Shown here piece after piece: positions 5,952 to 7,848 of a DNA stretch of 7,848 nt. The position numbers were made by a program, and so were the translations under genes. Every line of letters begins with the position of its first letter. Position 1 is the stretch's first letter. The stretch comes from Chloroflexota bacterium (GTDB lineage: Bacteria > Chloroflexota > Dehalococcoidia > SM23-28-2 > RBG-16-64-32), in the NCBI GenBank assembly GCA_005880055.1, contig VBJS01000163.1, positions 1-7,848 of the forward strand, given 5' to 3'. The notes beneath the pieces were generated by a model, which searched no databases, was not told the origin of the DNA, and saw only the letters and a program-made list of their open reading frames with translations.

Positions 5952-7675
5952 CCGCGGAGCGAACCTCCCACCGGCATGCTGCGTCCGTTAGAACGGCGTC
6001 CCCGCGCGAGCCGAAGCCTGACGGCCCTCACTTCGCCCGCGTCGTCATCGAAGCGATCACGCCTGTTGTTGATGCCGGCCGGTTTCCTGCTAAGGCCACG
6101 CTCGGCGAGGACGTGATCGTGGAGGCCGATATCTTTACAGACGCCACCGATGCTCTCGCCGCCGCCCTTCATTACCGGCGCGTGGGCGAGAAAGACTGGC
6201 ATGAGGCGCCCATGCAGCCGCTCCTGAACGACCGTTGGCGTGCCCGCTTCTCTGCAGCCGAGCTGGGCGTTTATGAGTTCATGCTAGAGGCGTGGATCGA
6301 CCGCTTCGGCACCTGGCAGCGAGACCTGCGGCGCAGACTGGAAGCCGGACAGGATGCGGAGGCCGAATACCAGGCGGGCGCATTGCTAATAGAGGAGGCG
6401 GGGCTCGAGGCGGATGATCCGGCGCGAAACACGCTTCGAAAAGCGGCCGCCAGCCTGTCAGCCGGCGGACGCGTAGACGGCCGAGTCTCGATCGCTACCG
6501 ACGAACGCCTGGCGGAACTGATTTCGCGGCTGAGCGATCGCAGTTCCGGGGCCCGTACAGAACCCGCTTCCCGGGTTCTCGTCGATCCGCCGCTCGCGAG
6601 GGTCGGCGCCTGGTACGAGCTGTTCCCTCGTTCCCTTGCCAGGAAGCCGGGCGCGCACGGTGCTTTCAGCGACCTGGAGGCCCGGCTTGCGGAAATCGCT
6701 GACATGGGGTTTGACGTTCTCTACCTGCCGCCGATCCATCCTATTGGGCGCAGCCATCGCAAGGGCAAGAACGGCGCCGCGATGGCCGGTCCAGCGGACC
6801 CCGGCAGCCCATGGGCAATCGGTTCGGAGGAGGGCGGGCACAAGGCTGTACACCCGCAACTGGGTACGCTGCAGGATTTCCGGCGGCTCGTCGAGCAAGC
6901 TCGGGAATCGCACGGGCTGGAAGTGGCTCTTGACCTCGCATATCAGTGCTCGCCGGACCATCCGTATGTCCGAGAGCATCCGGAGTGGTTCCGCCGCCGT
7001 CCGGACGGCTCCATTCGTTACGCGGAAAACCCGCCGAAGAAATACGAGGACATCTACCCGTTCGACTTCGAATGCGAAGATTGGTGGGGGCTCTGGCAGG
7101 AACTGAAGAGCATACTGGATTTCTGGATCGAGCAGGGCGTCCGCATCTTTCGGGTGGATAATCCCCACACCAAGCCGTTTGCGTTCTGGGAATGGATGAT
7201 CGGCGAGGTCAAGAGCGCTCATCCGGACGTGATCTTCCTGGCCGAGGCCTTCACGCGGCCCAAGGTGATGTACCGGCTTGCGGAAATCGCTGACATGGGG
7301 TTTGACGTTCTCTACCTGCCGCCGATCCATCCTATTGGGCGCAGCCATCGCAAGGGCAAGAACGGCGTCGCGATGGCCGGTCCAGCGGACCCCGGCAGCC
7401 CCTGGGCAATCGGTTCGGAGGAGGGCGGGCACAAGGCTGTTCACCCGCGACTGGGCACGCTGCAGGATTTCCGCCGGCTCCTCCAACAAGCCCGGGACGC
7501 GCACGGGCTGGAAGTGGCTCTTGACCTCGCATATCAGTGCTCGCCGGACCATCCCTATGTCCGAGAGCATCCGGAGTGGTTCCGCCGCCGTCCGGACGGC
7601 TCCATTCGTTACGCGGAAAACCCGCCGAAGAAATACGAGGACATCTACCCGTTCGACTTCGAATGCGAAGATTGA
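5948..7675 (+). CDS. glgE: GlgE, alpha-1,4-glucan:maltose-1-phosphate maltosyltransferase (GH13), rearranged: internal duplication and premature stop
   Basis: GlgE extends alpha-1,4-glucan using maltose 1-phosphate. I chose TTG 5948, which overlaps the preceding stop as TTGA; the frame is open further upstream, but that would overlap the aldehyde dehydrogenase by over 70 bases. Residues ~40-120 form the N-terminal beta domain (VVIEAITPVVDAGRFPAKA), ~120-200 the helical insert, and from GAWYELFPRS (~220) the GH13 barrel. It includes YLPPIHPIGRSHRKGKNG, VALDLAYQCSPDHP, the nucleophile region FRVDNPHTKP (Asp404) and acid/base Glu433 in FLAEAFTRPK. After VMYRLA (~445), normal GlgE continues with the distal barrel and a third catalytic Asp. 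Here the sequence returns to RLAEIADMGFDV and repeats residues 246-378, then stops at 575. The product lacks the distal barrel and C-terminal domain and is probably inactive. A sequence or assembly artefact is possible. The identification as GlgE is secure; functionality is not. Confidence 0.87.
   Translation: MTAERTSHRHAASVRTASPREPKPDGPHFARVVIEAITPVVDAGRFPAKATLGEDVIVEADIFTDATDALAAALHYRRVGEKDWHEAPMQPLLNDRWRARFSAAELGVYEFMLEAWIDRFGTWQRDLRRRLEAGQDAEAEYQAGALLIEEAGLEADDPARNTLRKAAASLSAGGRVDGRVSIATDERLAELISRLSDRSSGARTEPASRVLVDPPLARVGAWYELFPRSLARKPGAHGAFSDLEARLAEIADMGFDVLYLPPIHPIGRSHRKGKNGAAMAGPADPGSPWAIGSEEGGHKAVHPQLGTLQDFRRLVEQARESHGLEVALDLAYQCSPDHPYVREHPEWFRRRPDGSIRYAENPPKKYEDIYPFDFECEDWWGLWQELKSILDFWIEQGVRIFRVDNPHTKPFAFWEWMIGEVKSAHPDVIFLAEAFTRPKVMYRLAEIADMGFDVLYLPPIHPIGRSHRKGKNGVAMAGPADPGSPWAIGSEEGGHKAVHPRLGTLQDFRRLLQQARDAHGLEVALDLAYQCSPDHPYVREHPEWFRRRPDGSIRYAENPPKKYEDIYPFDFECED
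6682..7083 (+). repeat. glgE internal direct repeat, copy 1 (in its normal place)
   Basis: This 402-base segment encodes GlgE residues 246-378, from RLAEIADMG to FDFECED. Here it is followed by the expected WWGLW, so this is the native position. It repeats 591 bases downstream, and 591 is a multiple of three, so the repeat is in frame. I count 13 mismatches (about 97% identity), all between 6777 and 6964. Confidence 0.95.
7273..7674 (+). repeat. glgE internal direct repeat, copy 2 (displaced)
   Basis: This is the second copy. It is entered directly after the acid/base segment ...TRPKVMY through a shared ccggcttgc. Six of its 133 residues differ from copy 1 (A to V, Q to R, V to L, E to Q, E to D, S to A), all conservative. 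It ends where copy 1 would continue into Trp-Trp; here the next base makes TGA instead. Confidence 0.95.
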
Positions 7676-7848
7676 TCTGTTACAGCAAGCAGAGCGAGGA
7701 CGGGGAAAATATTGTTCTCGTGCTGGTGAACCTCGACTCCTCACATGCCCAGTCCGGCTGGGTGCGGCTTCCGCTCGCCGATTGGGGCCTTCCCTCCGAG
7801 ATGTCGTACGAGGTCGCAGATTTGCTCACAGACGGGACCTACGTGTGG
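7675..7848 (+). pseudogene. glgE: Out-of-frame 3' remnant of glgE (C-terminal beta domain), running off the window
   Basis: From 7675, in a different frame from the upstream glgE, the translation is open to the window edge. It begins ICYSKQSEDGEN, continues VLVLVNLD, SGWVRLPLADWGL and YEVADLLTDGTYVW. These are the hallmarks of the GlgE C-terminal beta-sandwich domain. No start codon with a ribosome binding site is evident, so this is the detached tail of the same gene rather than a separate one. The distal half of the catalytic barrel that should lie between is absent. The 3' end of the gene is beyond the window. Confidence 0.85.

Noticed and set aside
6458..7744. Long minus-strand open frame (428 codons) with an internal repeat
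   Set aside because: It is antisense to glgE, and its repeat mirrors the glgE duplication. Its translation resembles no family I recognise, while the plus strand is unmistakably GlgE.
1..7848. CRISPR array, tRNA, insertion sequence, phage or defence genes
   Set aside because: I found no short regularly spaced repeats, no tRNA-like fold, no terminal inverted repeats with a transposase, and no defence-type protein motifs on either strand.

Overview
The window looks like a piece of a high-GC bacterial chromosome (roughly 60-65% G+C by eye). Coding is dense, several probable starts are TTG, and there are no tRNA, rRNA, transposase or phage genes. The organism cannot be named from this sequence. 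A fused PutA-type proline catabolic enzyme, a membrane-anchored phosphodiester glycosidase with Ig-like domains, and GlgE would fit a Chloroflexota, Actinomycetota or similar lineage, but that is a weak inference.

Layout: (1) 2-1876, plus strand, is the 3' part of a bifunctional proline dehydrogenase / glutamate-semialdehyde dehydrogenase (PutA); the window opens in the last helix of the proline dehydrogenase barrel. (2) 1882-4311, minus strand, is convergent with putA across a 5-base gap. It encodes a large exported protein with a duplicated hydrophobic N-terminus, Ig-like domains and a C-terminal NAGPA phosphodiester glycosidase domain. (3) 4312-4463 is a short divergent regulatory region. 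(4) 4464 (or 4386)-5951, plus strand, is a complete second aldehyde dehydrogenase of unknown substrate. (5) 5948-7675, plus strand, overlaps it by a TTGA start/stop and encodes GlgE (maltose-1-phosphate maltosyltransferase) in a rearranged form. A 402-base part of its catalytic barrel is repeated in frame. The distal barrel is missing and translation stops early. (6) 7675-7848 encodes the normal GlgE C-terminal domain in a different frame and runs off the window.

The aldehyde dehydrogenase and glgE are probably one transcription unit; putA is separated from them by the oppositely oriented glycosidase gene. Proline oxidation to glutamate and GlgE-dependent alpha-glucan synthesis are not known to form one pathway, so I do not claim a joint system.

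I see no convincing new multi-gene system. The most notable signal is structural. Two genes carry in-frame internal duplications (glgE and the N-terminus of the glycosidase), and both also appear to have lost a segment that their families normally contain. The glgE case is young (about 97% identity between copies) and has microhomology at its junction. It could be a real rearrangement or a cloning/assembly chimera. The glycosidase duplication is old and diverged and is probably genuine.
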